NCBI GenBank assembly: GCA_022496805.1
Contig: CM040089.1
Span: 36,812,372-36,876,371 of the forward strand
Reading direction: 5' to 3'
DNA length: 64,000 bases
From: Pohlia nutans
Taxonomy: Eukaryota; Streptophyta; Bryopsida; Bryales; Mniaceae
The position numbers were made by a program, and so were the translations under genes. The notes beneath the pieces are model-generated. The model did no database searches, was not told the origin of the DNA, and was given only the letters and a program-made list of their open reading frames with translations. Every line of letters starts with the position of its first letter. The first letter of the stretch is position 1. Below are positions 25,127 through 35,602 of the stretch, in pieces.

Positions 25127-25298
25127 CATAACATTCAGTAGCATGCATTGTCCCTGCCTTGGCTCTACAATAGATGGTGTGGAATATTCCACATCCAAGA
25201 GTACTTCATCAGTAGCTAAGTGGACAGATGGAGGCTCAAGGTGATGAGCACAGTGCATGAAGGAAAGGCACTAGGCATGAAGGCTACTGAATGTTATG
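25127..25298. mobile_element. 172-bp TIR element upstream of LCYE
   Basis: The ends CATAACATTCAGTAGC and GCTACTGAATGTTATG are perfect 16-base inverted repeats. Farther in, TGCCTTGGC and the CACTAGGCATG region pair weakly. It is MITE-sized with no coding capacity. The superfamily was not identified. Confidence 0.8.
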
Positions 25299-25813
25299 CA
25301 TGTTCATGGATTTTTTTTGCAATTTATCATTTTTTAAACAAGTGACACAAGTGAAACAAACATTGTAAGCGCTTTCATGTAGATTTTAGATAAAGTTGTA
25401 ATAACTAAATGAAAATTTATTCAAACGGATGAAAATATATCAATACGGATGAATGTTTTGGCGATAAAAGAATTAATTTTTGGTTCAAAGTTAGCTTTTT
25501 CTTAAAATAATTTCTCTTTCTGGGTATATTTGCGAGCTAAAAAAAAGTTATTCATACCACTCTCCCCACCCTTGATCACGCCATAAGGCGTGTCATGTAG
25601 ATGAATTTTACATAAATAGGTTGATGGATAAGAGATTTGGACATAACAGTAAAATTCAATGTTGTTTGAAGATGTGAGAGTTATTGTGGTCTTGAAATGC
25701 CACCTTGATTGTTAACTACTTGGGCCTCAACGCGCCACTCAAATGAGGGCACGGTATATCAAAAAAGTGGCCACAATGGCTGCATTCACAACTCCTCATA
25801 ACAAAACCAACAT
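25299..25813. other. Gene-free AT-rich spacer
   Basis: No gene, tandem repeat or terminal repeat is recognised between the TIR element and the next TTAA-class element. Confidence 0.4.
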
Positions 25814-25817
25814 TTAA

Positions 25818-27201
25818 CCCCTAAAGGTCGCAAGGTGTCTTTAAAATTGACAGTTTGAGAAAAACCATTATAAAGTATTATCTGGAGGATTCTTTTTGAA
25901 TTGATATACAAATGAAAGTTGTACATTTTGAATTTTAGATTCCATCCATGTGGTTAAATCCACCAATGCTACATCAATATTTTATTATAAAATTTGAAAG
26001 TAAAAATTAAAAATTCCTTCTAAATTTGATTACAAAAAAAAAAAAAAAAAAAAAAAATTGAGCAAAAAATGTTGAATCGGATTTGAAACGAGATACTCTT
26101 ATCATGATGATTTTTTGAAATTTTTGTACTACTTAAATCTATGACCTCATTTTTGCATGGCCACTTTTGAACTAAAGTCAATGCAGTTTTGGCTTGGTCA
26201 AAATTTCACATACTTATACGTTTGTAATTTTAGAGAAGTATGTACTCTAATAACACCAAATCCAACTGTTGAATAGGACAACAACTTGATGAAGTATCTC
26301 TAAAATATGTTTTATAGTGAAAAGATTCATGAGGAAGGTGATATGGATGAAAACAATCATCCATCAACCCCACAAGGGTCAATTGGACCTTTAACCCTTT
26401 AGTGCCTAGGTAACCACTAAGTGGTCACTAGATCACTAAAAAATGAAATGCTGGAAAATCTGTAAACCATCTCAGTCCGGTGTCTGAAGTTCAGATGTGT
26501 AACTTTTGATTCTCCAGATGATGCAAAAAGATATTTTGGAATCTGACTTTCTTAGCTATCCAAATACCTATGTACAAAACACCAAAATACTGCAAATACC
26601 TCAAAATGCAGCAAATACTTACAAATACAACACACATACTATGTGGTATTTCTTGTGTTTGGAAGTTTGTTTTGTTGTATTTTTTTTTTGGATTGTGTTC
26701 TCTTGTTCATGTTCCATTAGTGTATGTAGTCCGATTTGGATCAATGTACCAACTCCTTTCTTATTTGAACGTATAAATTTTGTCCTAAACCGTACATGGA
26801 TAAGTCACTCTCACTTATAAAATTCACAATAATTATGTATGAGTCCGTTCTTGACATGAAAGATTGCAATAGAGAGGTGTTGGCACGAGTCATTGCTGAA
26901 CATCTTCACTTTCATTTTTGAAAGTTTGACCCAAATTCTATTTAACTTTGAAGTCACACACCCCCAAAATCTCATTTTTGAGTGTTCATTATACGGTTCA
27001 AAGACATACTATAATCTTCCAATCCAACAGTCTGATCGTACCAAGATTTAACCGACACATGTTTCATTAAGCTATGCTTACATTCATATGGTTGGATACT
27101 ATTAATGGTATCCCTAATTTTGACAGCGAGAGTTTTAAGAAAACATCACCCAAAACAGTATGGTTTCTCCAAAACCACTTTGGGCACTAAAGGGTTAAGG
27201 G
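25818..27201. mobile_element. TTAA-class element, medium family, carrying a nested insertion (copy B)
   Basis: The left end CCCCTAAAGGTCGCAAGG follows TTAA (25814-25817). The right end, read across the nested element at 26395-27194, is GGACCTTTAAGGG followed by TTAA (27202-27205). Its reverse complement CCCTTAAAGGTCC matches the left end. The interior contains GAATTTTAGATTCCATCC and matches copies at 11072, 35032 and 62700. An A-run of about 25 bases lies near 26033. Confidence 0.85.
26395..27194. mobile_element. TTAA-class element, long family, 800 bp, complete (copy C)
   Basis: It starts CCCTTTAGTGCCTAGG and ends TTGGGCACTAAAGGG. TTAA lies on each side (26391-26394, 27195-27198). It sits inside the right terminus of element B, duplicating the TTAA within B's own CCTTTAAGGG end. 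The interior is shared with 31772-32387 (inverted), 51501-51975 and 46100-46305. No transposase frame is present. Confidence 0.9.
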
Positions 27202-27300
27202 TTAAAGTAGCACATGTCTTCCAATTATAAAAAAACAAAGAAAAACACAAAGATTTGTGTAGTCACTAACATGGTGGCATTGACCAAGCTATATTTGTAT

Positions 27301-27420
27301 TAGGGAATGGGCAGCATGCTGTGGATTCTGCAACAGCAAGTGGCCTTGGGCAAGCCTGGAGGGCAAGACATGTGGCTGTGCGATGTTGTAGAATCCACAG
27401 CATGCGGACCATTCCCTCAC
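27301..27420 (+). ncRNA. miRNA-precursor-like hairpin (or short inverted repeat)
   Basis: The left arm (GGGAATGGGCAGCATGCTGT, GGATTCTGCAACA) and right arm (27376-27419) pair over about 40 bases with few mismatches: GGGAATGG, GCATGCTGTGGATTCT and CAACA blocks. The loop is about 30 bases. Total size and mismatch pattern suit a plant MIRNA foldback, but no known mature miRNA is recognised. A small inverted-repeat transposon remnant is the main alternative. Confidence 0.3.
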
Positions 27421-27443
27421 ATTAAGAGCCGAGGGAACATTAT

Positions 27444-27713
27444 TTGAACATCATGGGAACGTCAGAATTGATCGACCCAATGGATTCAGTTGAAGAATTG
27501 GCCACGCTCCTCCTGCAGCGCATTTGGTTTCCTAACGCAACCTCGAAATCTACCGAATTAGCCACCGAGGCTCTTAACGTCCTGAATGGTGTGCACAATA
27601 AAGATGCAAAATGGACCATGATCAAGACCTCAACTTTTCCCTGCAGCTTTCTCTGTGGGTTGCAGCTTGCATTGCGGCGCGAGGGGGAGATAGTTGCTAA
27701 AGCTTACAGTTAG
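27444..27713 (+). CDS. Small open frame of unknown nature
   Basis: An 89-codon frame begins MNIMGTSELIDPMDSVEEL and ends REGEIVAKAYS. Codon 5 gives an alternative start. The composition is protein-like and includes an amphipathic helix-like stretch (ELATEALNVLNGVHNKD), but no family is recognised. It may be a fragment of a decayed gene next to the hairpin at 27.3 kb. Confidence 0.25.
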   Translation: MNIMGTSELIDPMDSVEELATLLLQRIWFPNATSKSTELATEALNVLNGVHNKDAKWTMIKTSTFPCSFLCGLQLALRREGEIVAKAYS

Positions 27714-28161
27714 TGTGTCATGTAGTGACTCACATCGAACAAATATACCATTGTAAGCATGTTAGATTTCCCCAAGGATGGAAGAGATGAATCTGACTTT
27801 CCAAACCACTCAGTTACACTCGCAAAGAAGAATACATTGTAAGGCAACGAAAACAAGTCTACAGAGACTAGCAGACTAGCACTCGTCTAGAAATACTTTT
27901 TTTTCTTTGACACAAATGGAAACTTTACTCCAATGCAAAATGCAAGAGAACCGTCTAGAAGTACTTCAACGGGAGAGATACTTTATTGCTTAGCAATCAC
28001 TGTATAAGTATATAGAAGATCATAGACTCATGAGATTATGTGCACTAGGAAACTTGAGTACGCATTCATGTACCTCACATTCTTGCTGAGTCACTAGTGA
28101 GTCATCAACCTCGTCACAAACATTGATGATCTTACCAATATTCTATCAATCTTAACATGTA
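27714..28161. other. Gene-free spacer
   Basis: No gene or recognised repeat. An oligo(T) run lies near 27900. Confidence 0.4.
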
Positions 28162-28396
28162 CTCCCTCTGTCCCGAAATAATTGTCCTAATTTTTGACAT
28201 TTTTTTTTCCCTAGTTTTTATACTTCAAACGTGAGCCTTGTCCACTTCAAATGGGGTGGACAATGAAAGTGACAAAAACTACATACTACTATTAAAGATA
28301 GACCATTTTTTGAGTACTAGGACTGCTTTTTTGACATAAAAAATGTTAAGTTGAAAAATGCCATAAACTAGGACAATTATTTCCAGACAAAGGGAG
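28162..28396. mobile_element. Stowaway-type MITE (Tc1/mariner), 235 bp
   Basis: The left end CTCCCTCTGTCCCGAAATAA and right end TTATTTCCAGACAAAGGGAG carry the classic Stowaway CTCCCTC inverted terminus and pair as ATAATTGTCCTA / TAGGACAATTAT. TA precedes the left end. On the right the sequence is AATA, so the TA duplication is slightly eroded. Confidence 0.9.
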
Positions 28397-29282
28397 AATA
28401 AGATAGAGGATATTCAAACCATTAGGGATTTATCATGTCTCCATATCCCAACATAATGTCAAGGTCAAGTTTCAAAACAACTTTGTCACTCTCATTAGCT
28501 AGTAAAAAGAAGATTAGAGCCCACTTTGTGAGCTCTTGAATCAACAAAAAGTATAAATTTCAATGTCGTAAATTGAAACTTGAACCTGACATTATGTCTC
28601 AAAACCTACTCACCGTTTTTTCAACTTGCTGATTATGTAATCCAAAGCACTATCAGAAGGATTTGCAAACCTTGAAGAGGATTTGATCAACCTCACTCCT
28701 ACTTTCAAACGAATTTCCCAATCAAGAAACTAAAACCTTTATAAAGTTGTAGTGTTATATTTTTGGGACATAACAGTGAAAGCTCCCCTTCAAAACCCTC
28801 AATGATGTACACAGAGAACAAAGCTAGGGCTATATGCATCACAGCTCATATATGCATGTGGGTGATAGACAATAAGGATTGTGACCTAAAATTGGAAAGA
28901 ACGTAATTTTGTACATTCCTATAATATTTTTTGAATTGTCACTGAAGTAGAAACTCTAAACCACTTGTTTTTATCATCTACAAAATGTGTACATATTTAT
29001 GTACCTCAATCTGATAGAAATGGGAATAGGGTTGCTAACAATGATAGTAGGGAGAGGTTTTTGCAGGAAAAGCTATGAATTCATTATATTGTAGAAAATC
29101 CTTGTTGGATATTCTCTAACTGGCATGAAAAAGAATCCTTGAGATACCACAATAATGTATAGACATTCCAAAAATACTTTATAAATTGGAAACCCTAAAC
29201 CACCTAATTGGTTGTGACCTACAAATAATGTACATTGTGTTGCTCAACATGTACCAAATCTCAGTAGTAGAAGAGGCGGAAA
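28397..29282. other. Gene-free spacer 3' of the amidotransferase gene
   Basis: No gene or TIR element is recognised. It should include the 3' untranslated region of the minus-strand gene ending at 29283. Confidence 0.4.
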
Positions 29283-30605
29283 TCAGGAATCAGTGAGTTT
29301 GTGCTCCAATACCTTATTTGAAACATCAACCATCATCTTGTAGAATTCATGCAACTCCTGGACCTCCTCTTGGGACATGTCTTCGAGCCATTTCCTCGCG
29401 GCGCTCTCCTTCTTCCGGGCGAGCTCGAGGGTGCGGGCGAACACTTTGGATCCGCGCACCGTGGCGCCCATTTGCTGCAATCGATTCACTTGCTGGTTGT
29501 TGAGCGGCGAAGAATTGGACTTGAGGAACTGCGCGCCCAAGTTGAGCTCCTGCTGGCTCTTGGACGACGACAGCTGCAACGCGTGCAGCGCGCTGTTGCC
29601 ATTGTGCACAGAGTGCCCCTTGCGCTCCTGCTCGTACAGATTCTTCGCCAGGGAGAAGCTGTACACGAGCTCTTTGCGTTGCTTCTCAATCCACGGCGAC
29701 CGCGTCGGCGTCTTCTCCGTTTTCTTCTTGTACGCCACCACCGCCTTCACGAACTCCTGATACGCGCGAGGACAGCCAGGGTAATCAAACACAGGATTAG
29801 CATTAGGGTTTGCCTCATGCTGCATGCGCTCCGGATGGAACTGCAACCCCACGATGAACTTGCCTTCTTCAGGTTTATACACGTCTGGGTCGTAGAAGCC
29901 CTCCACGAGCCCATCCGGCGCGTACGCCATAGGTCGAAACCGCGCGGAGAGACGCTTCACGCCTTGATGATGGTAGCTGTTTACGTTCAGTTGCATGTTG
30001 TCCTGTAAGGAATCGGAGAACCATTCGTGTAATGGGGAGTCTGGGACGATGGTGACGGCGTGACGGTGACCGTCGTAATTGGAGTAGTCCATGTGTTGGA
30101 CGGGCGTGTGACCGGGGTTGCGGCCGAGCTCGCGTTCGACGTCTTGGTACAATGTGCCACCGCAGGCGACGTTCAGCACTTGGCTGCCACGACAGATGCC
30201 CATGTAGGGGATGTTGCGCTCCAAGCAGCGGCGCGCGAGCTGTAACTCGATTGAGTCTTTGTCTCTGTCGATGCTGGTGTCGCTGCTGTGCGTGGTCTTA
30301 ATTTCCTCGAGCTCTTCCGGGGTGAGAGCGGGCAGCTCGCTGGGCTCCAAGTAGTGCGTGGGGTCGACGTCTTCGCCTTCGCACAACAGCACGCCGTGGA
30401 ATGGCTCGAAGCTGTCCAGCAGAGACGACACGCCCGTGACGCGCGGGACGATCACGGGGACCGCGCCGTAGCTCACGATCAAGTCCAAGTGATACTCCCC
30501 GACGAAATTCACGAACTTGTTCTTGCGCACCGTGCGTCGCGAGACGATGAGCACGCGCGGCATCACCTTGCCCAGCTCCGCCACGCCGCCCTCCATCTCG
30601 CCCAA
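29283..30605 (-). CDS. Class I glutamine amidotransferase-like (peptidase C26 type), intronless
   Basis: A single 440-residue exon. The first half is a class I glutamine amidotransferase fold of the gamma-glutamyl hydrolase/PuuD type. [15 protein letters not shown] (71-85) is the substrate-side motif of that branch. The nucleophile is Cys138 in [22 protein letters not shown]'s elbow, and the triad is completed by His257 and Glu259 in VGLQFHPER. Such proteins hydrolyse gamma-glutamyl amide bonds; the plant substrate is not evident from sequence. Residues from about 290 form a charged helical extension ([20 protein letters not shown]) not needed for the fold. No transit or signal peptide is obvious, so it is probably cytosolic. 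The gene body is clearly GC-richer than its AT-rich surroundings. An in-frame ATG at codon 4 is an alternative start. Confidence 0.9.
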   Translation of the reverse strand: MGEMEGGVAELGKVMPRVLIVSRRTVRKNKFVNFVGEYHLDLIVSYGAVPVIVPRVTGVSSLLDSFEPFHGVLLCEGEDVDPTHYLEPSELPALTPEELEEIKTTHSSDTSIDRDKDSIELQLARRCLERNIPYMGICRGSQVLNVACGGTLYQDVERELGRNPGHTPVQHMDYSNYDGHRHAVTIVPDSPLHEWFSDSLQDNMQLNVNSYHHQGVKRLSARFRPMAYAPDGLVEGFYDPDVYKPEEGKFIVGLQFHPERMQHEANPNANPVFDYPGCPRAYQEFVKAVVAYKKKTEKTPTRSPWIEKQRKELVYSFSLAKNLYEQERKGHSVHNGNSALHALQLSSSKSQQELNLGAQFLKSNSSPLNNQQVNRLQQMGATVRGSKVFARTLELARKKESAARKWLEDMSQEEVQELHEFYKMMVDVSNKVLEHKLTDS

Positions 30606-31162
30606 CCACTGAATCTACCACTCAAAAACAATAAGAATTCGGGCGAATTCGGGAAGAATTCTTCTGAAATGATGGCAAATGGAAGTGCAAGGGGGATGGT
30701 TTTGAAGGCTAGCTTTGCTTTGCGCAAAACGGATAACGACGCCGCCCAAGCAGCGCACTGATGCGAGTGGGATGCCGGCGCGTGATGCTCTGCTTTCTGC
30801 TCATGTCCGTCTCCACCTCGATAATAACGTCGCAGTCACTCTTGGCGATAATATGGAGTTACATAGTGTTGCATATAAAAGTGACTGCACATTCTTCAGC
30901 AGGTGCCTTTTACCATAACATTCTTTAATTGTATCATTACAGTACCGTACATTCTTTGCTGCATGTCAGTGGGTGATACTGTACCCAGTCGGCATCTCAT
31001 GTTAAATAATTATTTTTTTGGAAAATTCTTTAGAATTTTGTGATTATTTTTCAAGTTTCTCTTTTTCACTATACAAAAATAGATTTTTTTTTAATTCCTA
31101 TAATTTGGATTTCTCTCCATATAATTATTTTTTGCCGATTCTAACAACCAACTACGGTAATA
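30606..31162. other. Amidotransferase upstream region
   Basis: This is the promoter side of the minus-strand gene. No separate gene. The part at about 30965-31075 is related to a stretch at about 58320-58440 (GTACCC..GTCGGCATC, TCATGT, AATAATT, TTTTTTGGAAAATTC, TCAAG, TTCTCT). Confidence 0.4.
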
Positions 31163-31285
31163 CACTAGTAGAAAAGGTGGCATTGCAAAGGAGTTGCCCA
31201 AGCATGTGGTGTCCAATTCCACACATGCACAGTGATTTTGCCTCGACATCTCCTTGGGAGTGCCACCTTTCCTACTAAGGTAGTG
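31163..31285. mobile_element. ~123-bp CACTA-like hairpin MITE
   Basis: The left end CACTAGTAGAAAAGGTGGCA pairs with the right end TGCCACCTTTCCTACTAAGG followed by TAGTG. AAGGAGTTGC and the GACATCTCCTT region extend the pairing. Flanking triplets do not match, so the exact ends are uncertain. Confidence 0.7.
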
Positions 31286-31771
31286 GTGCATATTTATGTC
31301 TGAATTTCAGGTTTGCATATTTAGACCTGTGAAAGAAGAAGTTTATAATTTTTGGATGCTCCGCAAAGCTATTGCAAAGGCATCCCAAAAAAAACACATT
31401 TTTTGAGCATTTCTACAATTTTCTATGAATTTTTAAGCCTGAAAGCATAGAGTGGCCATTAACCGCCTGTAAGGTCATGGCTTTCATGAGAGGTTGGATT
31501 CTGAAAATAGTGCACTTGACTGCACCAATCAGAAGCACTCAACTTTCCAAGGCATGGACGTAATTAGAACATTCCTAGGAAAATTTTAGATACAGGCTGG
31601 GTGGTTTCTGGGACCCAGCCCCCCAATCCTAGGGGTCGGAAATTGGGACTGGTCGGAATTATGCACAGCTACCTTAGTGATAGATGACCCATGTAGCATG
31701 AAACTATTTATCAGTTTTTCAATTTATGGTCCGGTGTTTTTCAATTGGAGTAGAGACATTTTGCCAAAATT
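31286..31771. other. Gene-free spacer
   Basis: No gene or repeat is recognised here. Confidence 0.4.
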
Positions 31772-32387
31772 AGAGAATCATTCAACAGTGGGATTAGAAG
31801 ATCATAGTATGTCTTTGAACTCTATAATGCACACTCAAAAATGAGATTTTGGAGGGTGTGTGACTTCAAAGTTAAATAGAATTTGGGTTAAACTTTCTAA
31901 AATGAAAATGAAGAGGTTCAACAATGACCTCTCTATTGCAATCTTTCATGTCAAGAATGGATTCACAATGGACTCATACATAATTATTGTGAATTTTATA
32001 AGTGAGAGTGATTTATCCATGTACGGTTTAGGACAAAAATTTATATGTTAAAATATTAAAGGAGTTGGTACATGGATCAAGATCGGAATACATACACTAA
32101 TTGAACATGAACAAGAAAATAAAATCCAAAAACATAAACCAAGATAACATACTTCCAAACACAAGATATACTGCATTTTCAACTATTTCTAGAATTTTCA
32201 CATTCTTTTTATAGGTATTTTGATAGTTGCACAGCTCCAAATTGAAATTTTCTTTTTCTAAAACATATATATTATAAGTCTCAAAATATGAACCTCACAT
32301 TTCAATATCCAACTATTCACAGATTTTCTGTTATTTGCATTTCCGACATTGCAGTGACTATAATTTGATTTGTTAAGCACTAAAGGA
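31772..32387. mobile_element. TTAA-class element, long family, inverted and partial (copy P)
   Basis: In reverse orientation it matches the 26395-27194 element over landmarks such as TTTTGGAGGGTGTGTGACTT, TCAAGAATGGATTCACAATG, ATAAGTGAGAGTGATTTATC and AACACAAGATATACTGC. It ends GCACTAAAGGA, followed by TTTA instead of TTAA. The other terminus is lost. Confidence 0.75.
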
Positions 32388-35027
32388 TTTAGATGAATGG
32401 AAGAGAGAATCATTGGGGCCTTTGACATTGTTCATAGCAGTGATTTAGAGAAGTCCATTTGAACCTTAAGGTAAGGTAGAAATACAGAAAAACGTAAGGA
32501 TCCAACTACCCATCAAACTATAGACTTGTACTGAAACGGAGACATCTTCCACTCATTTCAGAGAATGTTTGACAATTGTGACAAATCTAAGTGCAAGTTG
32601 TGATTTTACATTATTTTCAAATTGAACTAGTCTTGCAAATTGGTAGTGTGCATTGTCTAGAAGGATAGGCACGGTTCTAATTCGCAAAATGGCTTATTGG
32701 GTTTGGGTGATTCCTTGCACAAGATTGTATATTAGAATACTTAGTTATTGAAGAGACTAGAAAATAGTTTCAAGGATTGACAAACTTTTCACTTTGAAAA
32801 ATTGAATAAAATCGTCTATAGGGAATAAAAATATAGAATTGGATCACATCTTCATGATTTTTCCTTCTCTCTATGTGAAAAGTAAGTCCTTTCGCAAACT
32901 CTTATTTCTAATATGCAAGAACTTCTTATTTTCTCGGTTTATTGTATTTCTACCTTAAAGGATTAAGTGTGCACATTGACTTTTGACTGAATTTGGTGTG
33001 TTTGTTTCCCTAGAAAACCAAAAGGTTCTTTAGCCCTTGTGAGGTGTACCTTGGAATAAAAATCGTTGCACAAGAATTGCTCTAAAAGATTCTAGAATAT
33101 TGGACATGCCACGTCATTGTTTACCTAAAGAATGATGGTGGAGAGTTGGAAGTCCACAGCAGCCCTGCGTCAAGAATTACATGTTTTGATCGTGTAGGAA
33201 GAGCAAAAGGGTGAACCCTTTGCAAGGGTTAAAGAATCTTATGACATAGTAGGTGATATTAAAGAAGTCCAGGTGTAAAGAGAGAAACCCAGGCGGACCT
33301 TTTTATGCAACGATGCGGCGACGGCGTTCAAAGCTCCCATGAGGACTTTCTGGGAGACATATTAGGGGAGAGTGACGTGGCTGTCTAGGTGGCACCACCC
33401 TCACCTCCACTTTTTCTGATCTGGCTTTATTTCTTTCTTTCCAAGTTCCGACTCTTATCCTACGTCAGCATGCGCTCCCCCTGGTCATGTGAGATCCGCC
33501 AATTGAGGGCTTTGAGAATTGAGCACAATGTTTTATTGTCTCTAGCTTATCCCTAGGGAGAGACAAAGCAATGGTTCAAAAGCTCAAGACAAATGAAAAT
33601 AATGCACGTATTAATCCGTAAGCGTGCAAGGAGCTCCGTGGGGCCATGTTTGGTCGTTTTTCAATCAAACGTTGATTTTCACCTAGTTCCTAATTTTAAT
33701 GAAAAAAATCTCAACTAAGAAAGTGTGGGGGTTATCTTCTACTCTCTAGTCCAGTTTACCATTCTTCAAAATTGTTGAAATTGCGTTTTCTACAACACTT
33801 TATACCTCAAAAGCCTAAAATTCCAATATACACTAAAAAAAATGTTTTTCTATCAAATTTCTTTTTATATAAGCTCAAGAAGCATGCCACATACACCCTT
33901 TTGTTCATCACGATTATTTAAATTTTCCCTTAAAAAATATACTATTTTAAGCATTTATGTAATTCCTATGATTTTTACAAGAAAAAATCTTTGAAAAATC
34001 TTATAAGATTCATTGTTATTTAAATAATTATTAAAAAATGAGGGTAAATCGGTTTAACAATAAATTATATATGAAAAATACCAAAAAAACATAATGTATA
34101 TTAAAATGTGAGGAATTGATGATGATTGACCAAATACCTATAGTGTGTATGCTTAAGAGTTAAAAATAAAAGCGGTGTCAAAGGTTTGCAATTTTCATCA
34201 TGCAAGAAGAGGCGATTTAGAAACGAGGCTCAAATCTCAAAGTTAGAGCTACTACTCATTTGCTCACGGTCGTTGATTTCAAAATCGCATTGACTCTAAT
34301 TTAGAAAGAGAAATTGAAACTATGACACTCCTTAATGATAGCATATTGGGACTCATTAGTCAAAAGAATACATTTTTTATGTTGAATCGCATTATGACGT
34401 ATACTTATAAGAATAATGACTTAAAAGTCAAAAAATTACAAGGCCAAACAAAATGAGACATGTGATTAAAGAAATAATACTAGTGTATTGGAGTTTAATC
34501 ATTCTAAAGAATGAGTTTTTTATGTTTAATAGAATCGTTACAAGTGAAAACACGTGTTATAATAGATTATGGTTGTCAAGTAGTTTATGAATTGTCTAAG
34601 GATTATGTGAAAATAACTTTATGAAAATTATATTTTTTAATTCCTTTTTATTTAGGATAAAGACACTTGCAATTAGCCGCTTGTTGTGAAGGTTGCAATT
34701 GGTGTTTTCAAGCTCGGTGGGTGGCTTTGTGCTAGTGTCAAGGTTTAGGGTCGTGACCTTCAATTGGCTATTAGAGTGTGACTCAAACTCCAGGGCACTT
34801 TTGCAAAACCGAAGAGAAGAAGACCTCCGATTTGTAGTCTTCTTTTTTTGCACCTCAACATCATGTTCTTCATACCATTTTGTTTCAATCTCGTCATGTT
34901 CTTTGTACTATTGCAGCTTTTCATAGGATTTAGACGGGCCAAAGAATATTAGGTAGTTGTGTTTTTACTTGTTACATTTGTTTTATTTTTGAGGAGTCTA
35001 TGATGATTATGTTGTGGGTTGTAACGT
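32388..35027. other. 2.6-kb gene-free AT-rich stretch
   Basis: No convincing gene, tandem array or paired terminal repeat is seen. Isolated AAAGGATTAAG-type motifs (for example near 32957) may be eroded ends of TTAA-class elements but could not be paired. A short frame at 34693-34926 is not protein-like. Confidence 0.4.
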
Positions 35028-35031
35028 TTAA

Positions 35032-35598
35032 CCCCTAAACGTTCTCACCCTTTTCAAATTTGGCAGTTTTCCAAAGATGCATTATAAAATGCAACTAAGA
35101 GGGATATTTTCAAGTTGATGAATGAATAAAAGTTGTACATTATGCATTTAAGATTCTATCCATACGATTAGATTTGTGATTGCTATCACCAATATTTGTG
35201 TATTCAATTTCAAACTTAAAATTTAACACTCTTTTGTAATATGATTACGAATAAGATATTGACAATCTAATAATGAATTTTTTTGGGATGGGTTGAAATG
35301 TAATACTCTAAGTGTAGTGATTTTTGGAGATTTTTTGGTTGCCTAATTTTAGTAGTTGACTTTTTCAAGAGCACTTTTAGACTAAAATCTTCAAAATTTT
35401 GGGTGGAACACTACAACATGAAATGAGGCATAAAAATTTCACAAATCATCCCCTTTCTAATCGGATCACACATGCACGAAGCTAACTTCCCATAAAAGTT
35501 TCAATAAAAAATCCACACTGCAAAAAGTGCATGATGGATGAGAAACAAACTTTAAATCTGTACATCATGCAAAATATGCATGGTTGGGCGGTTAGGGG
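35032..35598. mobile_element. TTAA-class element, medium family, complete (copy E)
   Basis: It starts CCCCTAAACGTTCTCACCC and ends GGTTGGGCGGTTAGGGG, with TTAA on both sides (35028-35031, 35599-35602). It is 567 bases long. An inverted full-length relative lies at 62700-63271. Confidence 0.9.
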
Positions 35599-35602
35599 TT
35601 AA

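Noticed and set aside
27301..27420. Hairpin as a member of MIR408 or MIR166
   Set aside because: Only a loose resemblance of GGGAAT..GGCAG and ATTCCC; the mature sequences as I know them are not present.
29349..30008. 219-residue plus-strand frame opposite the amidotransferase
   Set aside because: Antisense shadow of a GC-rich coding exon; composition (Arg/Leu/His-rich) is typical of such shadows.
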